Assembly (NCBI GenBank): GCA_025716855.1
Contig: JAIXMQ010000007.1
Location: 124,001 to 188,000 of the forward strand
Source of the DNA: Pilaira anomala
Taxonomy: Eukaryota; Mucoromycota; Mucoromycetes; Mucorales; Mucoraceae
Direction: 5' to 3'
Length of the DNA: 64,000 nucleotides
The notes under the pieces are model-generated. The model was not told the DNA's origin. It saw nothing but the letters and a program-made list of their open reading frames with translations, and did no database searches. The translations under genes were made by a program, and so were the position numbers. How positions within the stretch are numbered: position 1 is the stretch's first letter; every line of letters begins with the position of its first letter. Below, one piece after another: positions 45,747 through 57,536 of this stretch.

Positions 45747-47693
45747 TCATTTCGTAATGAATTGGGGATCAATTCGTGCATAAAAACATGTATCACATAC
45801 TCGAGACCATTCACCACGTTCTTGGTTATTAGAGATGAATAAGGGAAGCAAATTAGAGCAATGTGTCTGACAAAATAAATGACCGCAACTTAATATAAAA
45901 AAACTTATTAGTATAATTCATTTTTCAATATTTCTAATGTACATATATATATTACCTTCTGCAGTGGTGACGACGATGAGTCAAATTAAATGTGATATGA
46001 CATGTCACTTTTTTTTCTTTAAATTCACATTGTTTGACAACATGATCTTCTTGCCATTGTGAAATATTCATTAATTGAAATGCCTCAAGGCGATCTTGAC
46101 GACTGATATGAATCACATATTTATGATATATTAATTCACCACGCTTTGTATAATATCTTTGTAGTCGCTGTAAAACAAAAAACAAAAAAAAAAAAGGAGG
46201 AAGGATGTAAGCTTACATAATTATTATGAGGCAAAAAAAACAAAAACAAAAAAAAAAACTTACCTTTGGGAGCAATCCCGGTTCAGTAGTAACACAAACG
46301 CCCGAAATAATAATATCGTCTGTATTTCCAAACGAATCATAAGCCTTTTGTTCCAATTGGGCTGTACCAACAATCGTACCAAACCACTGACTCAAGTTCC
46401 ATTTGAATTGAGTCAGGCTATATTCAATTTTTGTTTGCCAACTGGTTATAGGTAATTTGGGTTCCACAGCTATCTCATTGGTACTAGCACTGACCTGGGG
46501 CGGCGTCATCCTTGATAAGAGTAACATTGTTTCAAATCTCTTTAATAATTCAACTTGTGCTTCAAGGATAGCTCTTGTGTCATTAGTTTCTGCTGTATTA
46601 GATAATGTTATCATCGTTTCTTGATCATGGTTAATAAATTCGACTACGTTCTTTTGATGTTGTAATAATTTGTTCCATAGTGCTACGTTATCTTCCTTTG
46701 TTTGCTGTTGTCCTTCATCAGCTATTACCACTTGTGCTTCTTCTGTTGATACTGCTCCTTCAGCTGATACAATTTGTGCTCCTTCTTCTTCCATCTCTTC
46801 TGGTTCCTCTATTATTACTTGATCCTCTGCTGAGCAGCCAAGTACAGATCGATTATGTCCTCTTGTAGGTATAGGTGAAGTTGGACTTTGTGATCTTGTT
46901 CTAATCATACTCATGATATCTTCACTACTGCTTGTTTCATGATGTAAAGAATGAAGAGTAGCATTTGATTTTGATGTCTTGTTAATCTTTTGATTACATG
47001 CGGTACAAACCGTAGGAGAAGGAGGAGGAATATAATTAGGTATAGGTACAGATTGTTCGATTATCTAATGTAATAAATTATTTATATATAATTAACTTTT
47101 TTTTATATATATATAGATAAAAAACATTATATTTTTAAAAAGAAAAAAAAAATATATACCTCTTCTAGTACTACAGGAGTTTCAAGGGGATTCATTTGTA
47201 TTTGTTGATTTTCTTGTTCTGCTGCAGCATGTGCATCAGCAACAACAACAGCAACCATATCTTCGTTGTATTTAAAAAACTCTGGCATGGTGACCGTTGC
47301 TTTTTTAGAACAAGATGAGTGTACTCTTGTACTAACTGAAGAAGAACTACTACTATTACTACTACTCATAGATCTATCAACTGATATCTTTCTTTCGGGT
47401 GATCTTGATGAAACAGCCGTAGGTGATGAAACAAGGGAGGAAGGAGAAGGTGTTGGTTTCTCTGTGATGGAACATGAACTTCTCCGTTGTTGTGGTAAAT
47501 TATGTACCAAATTGGTGAGTGATGGTGTTTTTGTTCGAACTGATAGTCTTCGTTGTTGAAGATTATTATGAGTCTCAATCGGCTTCACTGCTTTCGCTCG
47601 ACTTGATGCTGTACCCCGCATAATCGAGTGCTTTCTACCTGCTAAATTACGAGTTGAATTACTTTTTTCTTTTTGTGGTTTCACTGTCTCCAT
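45747..47693 (-). CDS. FYVE-type zinc finger protein with a long disordered N-terminus
   Basis: Exons 47693-47160, 47064-46264, 46167-45956 and 45888-45747 give 562 aa. The N-terminal 230 residues are Ser/Arg/Pro-rich with a poly-Ser run and CxxC at PTVCTACNQK. A central helical part follows (KLLQHQKNVVEFINHDQETM). The C-terminus is FYVE-like: WQED (483-486), RRHHCRSCG (510-518), LFCQTHCSN and VCDTCFYARIDP. These motifs bind phosphatidylinositol 3-phosphate on endosomes and vacuoles. The first zinc pair is unusual: instead of CxxC there is C492-x8-C501, with Lys at the expected first position. The specific orthologue is not recognised; a role in endosomal trafficking or TORC1-type signalling would be a guess. 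Confidence 0.85.
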
Positions 47694-48211
47694 TTTTCTG
47701 TTTATATTATGATGCGAGAAAAAAAAAAAAAATAGAAGAGCAAAAGAAAAAAGTTTTTTTTTTACTCATTACACAAAAACTGTCTTAAGTACCTCCTCAA
47801 AATAAAAACCGATTTTCATTCCGTCACATTTTATTTGTCTTTAGATTATCTAAGGGCGTAAAAAGAAACAAGCAAATACAACATGAATGACCTTGTTTGA
47901 TGCAAATTGTCGAATTGCTTAGTGCGTTTCAAAAAAAAAACAAAGGGTTGCTTCCAGTGTCAACCAACCAACGTGAGTTTAGCCATTCTTTTCTTCCCTT
48001 CTCTTCTTTCTAGTCATGTCGTTACACTGTTACTTCATTTGGATTCAATTATTTACTAATCAACTTTGTATGCAATCCACTGCAGCAGCCTCTCTCTCTC
48101 CCTCTCTTTAGCGGAGTTCTTGGGTCCTTTGGAAGCAAAGAAAGCAACTCTTTTCGCTGAAAAAACATTTTTTTTTTATTTATCTTTTCGATTCACTTTT
48201 TAAATTTTAAT
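47694..48211. other. Divergent promoter region, FYVE gene / Zn2Cys6 gene
   Basis: 518 bp between the two opposite start codons, with T-rich and CT-rich tracts. No coding block is present. Confidence 0.65.
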
Positions 48212-50317
48212 ATGGCTAATAAGAGAAAAGTCAGTTGTTTACCTTGTCGTCTAAAAAAAGTAAAATGTAATGGACAAAAACCCTGCCAGCGTTGCCAAAC
48301 AAAAGATACTACCTGTACTTTTCAAAAACCAGGTTCTGTAGGAAGACCACCTAAAAACGCGGTTGTCAATAAACTCGTATTATCTAAAAACACGACGACC
48401 ACTACCAATTCCTTTTGTCAGCAATTTATTTTTGAACATATTTCATTAACACCCATATTATTGCCTACACGATATATACAAGACTCTAAACAAATGAGCT
48501 TGTCTCATCACTTGAATAGTCTCTTTGCCCTTTATTTTAAAAACAACAGCTTGACGAAACGTTTATCACACCACGGAGAATACACTTACGTCTCTCCTAA
48601 AGTTGAAATTTATAACTTGGCTCACTATTTTACTTCATTGACAGAAGACATGGCCAGCATTCTTACATGTCGCATTTCAAAACTCAAATTGACTTATTAC
48701 TCAAACCTCGAATTTTCAAATATGGCCTTAACATATGACCGTGCAACTTCTTTTTTTCAGCCGCCTATTCCACTCATTATATCCCTCAACCCACTCAATG
48801 CCTTACCGCCTACACAAGCTATCAATCTCATCGAGACCTTTTTCTCTCTACACCCTTTTTCTTTTCTATTGAATAAGACCATGTTATTACAATCCTATTG
48901 GACTGATACAACTGATCCACTTTTACTGACTGTAATTTATGGCACCACCATTTTCAAGTCTCAATTGTTACTGGGGAAGCCTTTGGAGTTATGGGGTGCA
49001 TTGAATAAAACAAAAAGAAACTCTTTTCTTGATTATGCTTATCATTTACTTTCAAAAGCAAGTGCAAAGACTACCCCGAGTCGATACCAAGCGATCGTTT
49101 TACTAGGATTGTTTGAGATCACATTTGGTTTTCCGAAAAAAGGCATGTCTTTATTAGGTTTATCCTTTATGATGGCTACAAATTTAGGTTTATTTGATAA
49201 TACAATGCCGTCTGGTTTAAACCAGGTAGAAAAAGAATTACTTCTCGTGACTTTTTGGGCTGCCTTTGAAGAAGCAATTCGTGGTTGCGTCGAATGTAAG
49301 TTAAAGTAAACTAATTTTTTTTTAAAAAAAAAATGCCCATGTGCTCGTATCTAAACATAATGCAATGTAGTGGAACAAATTCCTCGTCTAGCATTAACGT
49401 ACCATACCCAGTTACTTCCACCAACCAATGCCACATTATCCAAATCCTATCAACACGATATTGAAAACAATAATACTCGATCATTTAAAAATTATAATCA
49501 CTTGATAGAAACATTTTATATCAGAGCTGTAATAGCAAAAATAAGTTGTCAATTAATCATACAATTGCCTGTCAAACAAGACTCGTCAACCGAAACAACA
49601 ACTGACTTGAGCTTATTAAAAGAACCAAACGAAGATATTGAAACAGGCATGGAAAGAATCCTAAAAGGCTTTAAAAACCTCATCTTAGAAAATCGTGCCT
49701 CTCTTTCTCTCTTACAAGAGTATACCCTGGAATTATATCAATTATTTTATACCATCTGTCTTCGATTTAAAAGATCCAGTCTTAAAACGTTACAGTTTTC
49801 TTTATATCAACGTCATTCACCTACTCTGCTGGATTTGACTGACATCAATAACCTAATTGATATCCATCAGGTCTTACCAGATGCCATAACCGTCATTCAA
49901 AATACCTTGAATTATCTTTCTACTACTAAGCCGACCGATAATAATGAAGAATATAAATCAATCTTACCACGTGGTATCATTATTTCTGCATTAGATGCTG
50001 CTGCGCAAGTCTTGATGTACGCTTATCAATTAGAGCCGTCGGAACAAATACGTTATTATTTAGACTTGACTTTAAATATCCTGTCTGAAGATAGTATCTG
50101 GTGTGATTGGGGAACTGCCGATATATTAAAACGTGTTATCCAAGACTTTTTATCACAACATCTTTCTTCTATTATATCTGAATCATCTTCTTCTTTTGAC
50201 TGGCTAATACCACCCAGTATCCCTTATTCAATAGAAGAGAATAGACCTTGGATACAAGATATATTAACTACTGATGTATTATCAATTGAAAGTTTTTTTG
50301 ATGGTTTATTATTCTAA
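48212..50317 (+). CDS. Zn2Cys6 transcription factor
   Basis: Two exons (48212-49295, 49371-50317) give 676 aa. The N-terminal binuclear zinc cluster has Cys at 9, 12, 19, 25, 28 and 35 (VSCLPCRLKKVKCNGQKPC), followed by the basic linker GSVGRPPKNAVV. The middle-homology region typical of fungal zinc-cluster regulators follows: LIETFFSLHPFSFLLNKTML, YQAIVLLGLFEITFGF, LSFMMATNLGLF and LLLVTFWAAFEEAIRG. It is expected to be a nuclear DNA-binding regulator; target genes cannot be inferred, and no metabolic cluster is adjacent. The in-phase 75-nt intron joins GCVE to LEQIPRLALTY, in the expected place within the fungal-specific domain. Confidence 0.92.
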
Positions 50318-51051
50318 CTCGAAATGTATTTCCAAATGGAACAAATTGAAATAAATTTAATTATTTTTCTTTTAGAGCATGTGCAGCGGCTTGTGTAAAA
50401 GCAGCAAGCAAGGAGCTAATCTTTGTAATAAAATAAAACTATCTATATGATATATCTTACCATTATTAATCTTATAAGTGTTTCGAAGCTGTTCCTTTCT
50501 TGATATAATCTCCTGTTTAGTATACAGTCAAATACGAACTTACGACGGTATTGGCAAGGACGATTTATTTTTTGACATGAAGTAAAAAAATTAGATTTAT
50601 CATGTGAGCCGCCAAAGACGCCAATAATCAAGTGAATTTTTATGTCGTCAAAAAAAATGTTAGTTTCAATATTACAAAAGAGTTATGGACGGAAGATATT
50701 TTTAATTTTTAATTGCTCGTCTTAATGTTGCTTTAAAAGAGTATAGAGGATTGATAAGACATTCTGTATGTACCCAGTTGCACAGCTGAAGCTGGTTAAA
50801 AAAAATGGATTTTCCATTTTTTTTTTTCTTTTCGGGCTTCTTGCTTTTTCTTAAAACATAAATAGCTTCCTAAATATAAAATAGAACTAGTTACAGTACT
50901 ATTATAACTTCAATAAGAATTTCTTGTTAGAAATAATACATATATAGTAGAAATAACCCAGTCGACTCGCTTCTAAAAATATCCATGAAAGTTAAAGTCG
51001 TCACTTTTTGGCCCTCTTTCCTATTTCAACTTTTTTTTCTTTTTTGCATAC
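50318..51051. other. Intergenic, no gene seen
   Basis: AT-rich spacer between the zinc-cluster gene and the recombinase gene. Short frames only. Confidence 0.6.
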
Positions 51052-52223
51052 ATGAATAACGAGTTAGAATCAGTCATAAAAAAATACAATGTCTTTGAAA
51101 GAGTAGAGGAACGTAAGTAAAAAAAAATGTCATTGTGAATTCAACTTGTTTAACCTTGCAAAAAAAAAAAAAGTTGGACTTGATTCAGCTGAGGATTTGT
51201 TAACAAAGACACCTCAAGACTTGCAAAAATTACTACGTATCAACGCAAAAGCTTCAGAGGATATTTTGTTAACTGCTGCTAAACAAAAATACGATTTTAA
51301 ATTACGAGAAGTAAAATCAGACGCATTATTAAAGCCAAAAATTGTGACAACCGGCGACTCAGTTATGGATCAATTATTAAATCGTGGTATATATCTTGGG
51401 AGTATTACTGAAGTTGTTGGCGAAAGGTAATCATATTGTTATATCCATCATTCATGAAAATTAAGTGAAAGAAAAATGTAGCTCTTCTGGAAAGACCCAA
51501 TTCGCGCTTCAGCTTTGTTTAACAGTACAATTACGTAGATCAGAAGGAGGGCAAGAAGGGTCGGCTATATATATTCATAATGAAGGACCATTTCCTTCTG
51601 ATAGATTGGATCAACTTGTAAATCATAACCACCCACATAATGTACAAGAATTCAAGAATAATATCCACACTATTCGTGTCAATGATATAGAGGATCAATT
51701 TCGTGTACTGGCATACAAATTACCTGCATTTGTAGAATCCCAAGCAAATAAAAAGAAACCTATCCGACTCGTTGTAATTGACTCTATTAGTGCTGTGTAT
51801 AGGAGTGATTCAACAATGAAACAGTTTGAAAAAATGAAGGAAATTTGTGAAGTGGGTACACGATTAAAGGAATTAGCTAGCAAATACAATTTAGCAGTAG
51901 TAGCTATAAATCAAGTATCAGATGTTATAGCAAAGGATAATATGCAGAGTAATGATAATGTAGATAGTTGGATGGATTTTCATCTAATTAATCATAAAGG
52001 TAATCAAATGCTTGGACTTTATATACAATCCTTGCTGAAAAAACCAACGTTGGGTTTGGCTTGGTCAAATTCCGTTAATACTAGAATTCGATTTGCAAGA
52101 TCTCCTATGTTGGAAGGTATGAACACAAAAAGAATCATGTTTATCGAGTTCTGTCCTGTAGCTACAAGAGTAGGGTGTGAAGTAAGAATTGAGCAAAGTG
52201 GTGTGAAAAGCTATTCACAATAA
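51052..52223 (+). CDS. XRCC3: XRCC3-like RAD51 paralogue
   Basis: Three exons (51052-51112, 51174-51426, 51482-52223) give 351 aa. A helix-hairpin-like head (VEELGLDSAEDLLTKTPQDL) is followed by the RecA core. Walker A GESSSGKT (103-110) is split by intron 2, which removes an internal GT..AG segment and restores the motif. Walker B LVVID is at 201-205, and the loop AINQVSD follows. The segment LGLAWSNSVNTRIRFARSP before a C-terminal beta hairpin is typical of Rad57/XRCC3. It is expected to assist Rad51 filament assembly in homologous recombination. Length matches human XRCC3 (about 346 aa). It is followed by the TXNDC9-like gene on the same strand at 254 bp. Confidence 0.92.
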
Positions 52224-52477
52224 AAAAGGGTATGTATATTATTATGGTTTTTATTCATTGTATTGATTTGTTTTCAAGAAATATATAATGTAATTCTTGA
52301 GATAATAAGCACAAATTACGCTGTTTAAAACAGGGCGGTTCCTTGATTAAATTTTTGCAACCAGCCTTAAAAACCACTTTATTTCGCTACATAACACGTT
52401 TAAAGTCATCAAAGTAATTTAGATCTATTCCCCATTGAGATAAAGCAATAAAAGTATCTTTATTCATCTGTTTTAGT

Positions 52478-53224
52478 ATGCGCGATTTAGAATTATTATC
52501 TGACGATGAAGCTCTCTTTGAAGAGCTTGAAAGAGAGGAAGATAACGATGTTGCTTCCATGAGAGAAAGAAGAATCAAGGAAATCCAAGACGAGTAAGAC
52601 AGTTCAGTTAGAAAGCTTTCCCGGTACTCATGTGAAGTTTTCTTTGTATAGGTTGAATAGACGTCAGGGTAGGGCTGAAAATAACCATGGATTATATACC
52701 GATATTACAAAAGAAAAAGAATTTATGGATATTACAACCTCTGAAAAGTATGTTGTAGGCCATTTCTATCATAAAGATTTCAGAAGATGTAAGATTATGG
52801 ACACTCATCTTGAGGTAATATATGCGCAGTGAAAAAAAAAGTAACGAAAGGTTTATTGACACAAGTACAATAGTCTTTGGCACAAAAATATTACGATACT
52901 CGATTCATTAAAATCGAAGTACAAAATGCACCCTTTTTAGTAGAGAAACTTCAAATCAAGGTGTTACCTTGTGTTATGGCTTGGGTCAATGGCTATGCCC
53001 AAACAAAGTAAGAGTTATTTGAATTTAGCTAGAGATTATTACTTATGCAAATCGATAGAATTGTAGGATTCGATGATCTTGGTTCTACCGATAGTTTCCA
53101 AACTGCCGCTTTGGAATTAAAATTGCTTCATGCTGGTGCTATTAAAAAGAAGGAAGACGATACACAGACTGTAAAAAAATCCATCTTCCAATCGAATGAT
53201 ACCGATTCTGAATTAGAAGATTAA
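52478..53224 (+). CDS. PLP1: TXNDC9-like (phosducin-like) thioredoxin-fold protein
   Basis: Four exons (52478-52593, 52652-52814, 52874-53007, 53059-53224) give 192 aa. The acidic helical head MRDLELLSDDEALFEELERE is followed by MRERRIKEIQDELNRRQGRA, then the thioredoxin-like domain: YVVGHFYHKDFRRCKIMD, RFIKIEVQNAPFLVEKLQIK, VLPCVMAWVNG and KIVGFDDLGSTDSF. The CxxC pair is absent, as in this family. Members help the chaperonin CCT fold tubulin and actin. The start is uncertain: the ATG at 52478 follows TTTTAG closely, and the protein begins some 20 residues later than typical TXNDC9, so an upstream exon may be missing from this model. Its 3' end converges on the SLC49-like gene with 90 bp between. 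Confidence 0.88.
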
Positions 53225-53314
53225 TAAATAAACAAAAAAGAGCCCTTTCATATTGTTATATTTGATTTTTATTATTATTAATGTTACAAAACAAAAGAGA
53301 GAACCAAAAAATAT

Positions 53315-55154
53315 TTATATAATATTCGAGTTGTTTTCAAGATCAATATCTTGGTTATTGCGACAATTGCATTCTATTTCTTTTTCATTCAATTCTTCCT
53401 GTTTCAACTTTTCAATCGCTTCCGTACGTAACATGCGGCCTCTGAATAAAAGCGATAGAATCATCATTGCACCTGCAAGACCTGCTTGCAAAATCAATGC
53501 ACGACGCATATTATTTTTAGGTGATCCATCAGGATCTCTTAAAAGATCCATAGCCAATACAAACAGAAATCCGAAAGTTTGACAACCTTGCCACATAATT
53601 GAATTAGTGGTAGCATCGTGCACTGGATATGACGCTATGATTTTATATAAGTTTTGATTGATTTTAAATAAGATCGGTTTTATGCAATATGTTACTTACT
53701 TTCACTACTTAATTCAATGACAACAGGTACCAAAAATGATAAAAAGAACTGATTCATTGAAAGAACAAATAGAATTGATGCATAGGAATCTTTTTGAACT
53801 AAAAAAAAAAAAGGATTGTAAACGGTGAGATTTGTGTATTTATCAGTCATAAGAAACTTACCCATAAAAATAAATCCTATATCAGTTATAAATACCATGG
53901 GAGCAATGAGTCTAAGAAATAATTTATGTTGCTTTGTTGCATCAAGAACAGGTCCTGCAACGGCTATAAATATATTGATTGATTGATTTAGTCAACTAAA
54001 GCAATGAATAAAAGAAAATATAATACTTACAGCAACCTAAAGTACCAGCAAAGAAAGCAACTGCATTCATCTGACCTGCTTGAGCATCTGTGTACCCGTA
54101 TGGAGAAATTACCTGTGTAAATATAGAACCAAAGGCAATACTAAGGCCCACGTTTAGACCATGTATTAAAAACAAAATCCAAAAGTTATAATTTTTAGCT
54201 AGTAAACGAATACCAGTAAAGAAAGAAGGCGTAGAGCCACCAGTAGTTGCTCTTGAAGGTGGTGTCGGAGGTTTAGACGGCATAATTAGCAATGGTAGAA
54301 AACATGCTATTGAGATCCCGGAAACAATATGGACTACCATAGGTAGTTTATCAAGACCTGTGACCAAATTAGGGATCATAAACATACCTAGAATGGCACC
54401 ATAATTGGATGCTGTCGAATTATAATTTGTAAGAAAACGCAATTATTTACAACCTTAATTATACATACCGACAAACATGCCAGCTGTTGCCCTCATATTA
54501 TCTGTGAACCAAGTAGCAGCAAACTAGATTGGAATTTTAATATGATGAAGCAATAGTAGGTTATATGTATGTTATTTAAATAACAATAAAAAAAACCTTA
54601 CTGTAGTCATAATGTTTAATGCTAATGGTGCCGCTGAAGAGCCCAGAATTTGCCCAATCATGGTAATAATATAAGAAGGTGGATTAAGTGTGACGCCAAC
54701 AGACCGAATTGAAGCACCTGCAGAACTTAATAGACCAGCAAGTAGGAGCTATATGTATAAATATATAAATATTTGTTAATAATTATTACATGTGTAGATC
54801 AGAAGGAGGGGTTACACTTACCGATTTTTTGACACCTAACCTTTGAAAAATCCAGCCAGTAAAGAAACTCATGAATACATACATAACACCTTGAATGTTT
54901 GCAAGCCAATTAACAAAAGTTAGTGAAACATTAAACATTTCACCAGTGAGAGTAGGCACGACACTAAATGTGAATTGGAATACAGAGATTGAAGTTCTTA
55001 AAAGAACGAGCAGGAAAAGAGCAAACCATGCTTGAGGGTATGTCCTTAATGGAAATGAATAAGGGTCAACTACAGTTGTACGATCTGACTCAGAGTCAGA
55101 CGTTGTAGTATCTTGACTCTTCTGCTTTCCAAACATGTTTTGGAAATATTTCAT
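53315..55154 (-). CDS. MFS transporter, SLC49-like
   Basis: Exons 55154-54822, 54748-54602, 54523-54469, 54411-54031, 53963-53862, 53798-53700 and 53634-53315 give 478 aa. About twelve hydrophobic segments include WFALFLLVLLRTSISVFQF, VNWLANIQGVMYVFMSFFTG, the junction FAATWFTDNMRATAGMFVAS, GAILGMFMIPNLV, and in the second half WILFLIHGLNVGLSIAFGS. The WF..(N/E)xRATA segment after the fourth helix is characteristic of the SLC49 group, whose members carry heme, choline or pyridoxine-type compounds. The substrate is not determined here. The N-terminal tail is Ser/Asp-rich and the C-terminal tail is acidic, both cytosolic by prediction. The reading frame is clean throughout. Confidence 0.85.
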
Positions 55155-55717
55155 TGTATAAAAAGTTAAAATAAAAAAATAAAAAGTAATGTATATAAAA
55201 ATAGTTTCTTATATATGTACTTTTTTTTTCATACATGCACACCATCAAGCTAGTTAATATATACAATTAAAATAAACCATTATATTTTGCTGTTTTTTAC
55301 TGGGTCTATACAATGGATAATTATAACGGTTTTTTTACCGGGTACGATGGAAAGTTAGCAAATAAAAGCGTGATGGATAAATCAAAAAGGTTAATAGAGC
55401 CAATAAAATGTAAATTTTATGCGAAAACCGATTTGAATTTAGAAAAAAACTGTTAAAGGAGATTGTTAAATTCGTGATTATTAAGTAAGCAAAAGGATAT
55501 TATTCTTTGCACTACTTTTAATAATTATTAGCTCACTGCAATCCAGATTTCAACTGAGGGGTAGTAAAAATATAACGAACGAAAATCTTAAACTAATAAA
55601 AAAGGTAAATTTACATTCCTTAAATAATTCTTCTCGTGAATATACTTTTTTGTAAATTGTGGGGAAAAAATTCTGTAGAACAAACATATACTATAAACGG
55701 ACATCTTTATTTTGATT
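55155..55717. other. Intergenic, no gene seen
   Basis: The promoter region of the SLC49-like gene plus the 3' flank of WBP1. AT-rich, with no open block that splices. Confidence 0.6.
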
Positions 55718-57269
55718 TTAATTTGCTTTCACTTTGGCAGGCTCAACTGGAGTTTTTCCACCCCAGGTGGATAACCAAACCGTACTGAATACAAGGAAAC
55801 CAATAATCATGGAACCAGTTGATGCATAATAAGGATAAGCAGCGGTTAAGAAACGAGGATATTCGTTGTGTCTGAGAGGTCGAATAGAGACTTGGTCTTC
55901 AGCCAAGATATAAGTAAGACCTGAACGTTTATAGTTAACCTTAAAAGTGAAAACACCATAATGATCAGGAAGACGTAAGCTAGCTTCAAATCTGCCGAAA
56001 GATTTACTATCCACTGGAACTTGCTTTAAAGTAGTACGAATATAAGGATCTAACATAATGACTTCAAGTTGGACATCATTGGCCTTATAGGGTACCCATT
56101 GATTATTCTTATATTCTGCAATATCAACGTCATATACCTAAATATATATCATTAACTTTTCAGGCCCATCTATAATTAGATATTTTAATACTTACAATGT
56201 CATCCTTAACACGGTACCAATCAAGTTGTTCAGTGCCATTTTGCTTATGATGAGAATGACCCACAACCTTTAAAACTGATTTTTCTTGGAAAGTCCATTG
56301 TGATAATTGAGCGATAAATTCTTCATTTCCAGACTTACTATATTAATTGGTTAATAACCTACTTTGGTCAGACTTCAATACATTGTTTACTTACGATTTT
56401 TGAACAAGTTTATCAGAAAAGAGATCAAGAGAACCAACAAATGTGACACGAGCATTATTACGAGATTGCATAGCGCCAACTAAAGTGATGCCACCAGCAG
56501 CACTAGCACGTTTATTGTAAGAATCGGCGAGGAAAGAATCGGGGCCGGCAGCTAAAATAGCAGTAGAAAGAGGAAGTTTACCAACAGCTAAACCGGTGCC
56601 AGAGTAAAGAACAGGTGCATTCATTGCCTTGGGATCAATAATAGTTTTAGGTGCAATGATCTCACTGGTGGTAATTAAACTATGGTCTTCGTTATCGAAG
56701 TGAGTATGATCGAATACGGTTTCGGTATCTAATTCAATATCGAATTCGGCAGCAAGTGCGCGTATATTGTCACTAGGATCGATTCCTGTAGCAGCAAGAA
56801 TATTACCACCATTTTTAACGAAATTGACAAGGTGGACATTATTTAAGGCCTTGTGTTGTGAAAGCTCTGTATGATAAAAATTGAATAAAAAAAATCGGGC
56901 CTTTACGTAATTGATATATTTAATTACTTACTGCTTGTCTTAGGTGCAAAGTGAATAATATGGTTGTAAAGTGATTCACCAAAATAAAGAAGAGTGATAG
57001 CAGGGTCATCTGCTTTTTTGAATACAAGGTTAAAGTCACGATCTAAAGTTTTGTAAAGAGAAAGAGTTTAAATAAGGTTGAACAATACGCGAGGATTTCT
57101 TTAAGGTACCTTCTAATTGATTCCAAAAGGTGTTGTAAGATTCTTTTTCTGCTAAAGAATCTAATAAAACTAAAACACGACTACCAGCGGAAGACTTTGC
57201 CTCAACTACAGAAGATAGAAGTGTGACGCAAGACACAACAAGAGCTGTTAAAGAATATAACCCTCTCAT
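55718..57269 (-). CDS. WBP1: WBP1/OST48, oligosaccharyltransferase 48-kDa subunit
   Basis: Five exons (57269-57110, 57042-56932, 56866-56395, 56337-56196, 56137-55718) give 434 aa. The signal peptide MRGLYSLTALVVSCVTLLSS ends at VVEA. Diagnostic blocks are RVLVLLDSLAEKESYNTFW, FVKNGGNILAATGIDPSDN, the EFDIELDTETVFDHTHFD region and YRVKDDIVYDVDIAEY. One C-terminal membrane helix (GSMIIGFLVFSTVWLSTW) with a short cytosolic tail completes the type I topology. It is part of the ER complex that moves the preassembled glycan onto Asn residues. The final VKAN lacks the canonical KKxx ER-retention pair. All junctions are in phase. Confidence 0.95.
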
Positions 57270-57536
57270 CTCTTTTTATATATTCTACAGGAGCAAAAAG
57301 TAAAATAGTTTAATATTTTCGCCGCGTTACAAAAATGTAATCAAATAAAAAGGCAGCAAGTATCATACGGAGCGTGAATTGTTTCGTACAACAAAATAAA
57401 AGGGTACTTTAGCTGTCAAGGGGGAAGAGAAAAAAAAAGAGGATTATGTTTATTTACAGGAAAATTTTCATTTAAGGTAAAAAAAAAATTATAATTATAT
57501 AAAAAAAAAGGGCATATGTTTGACTTATAAGTGACT

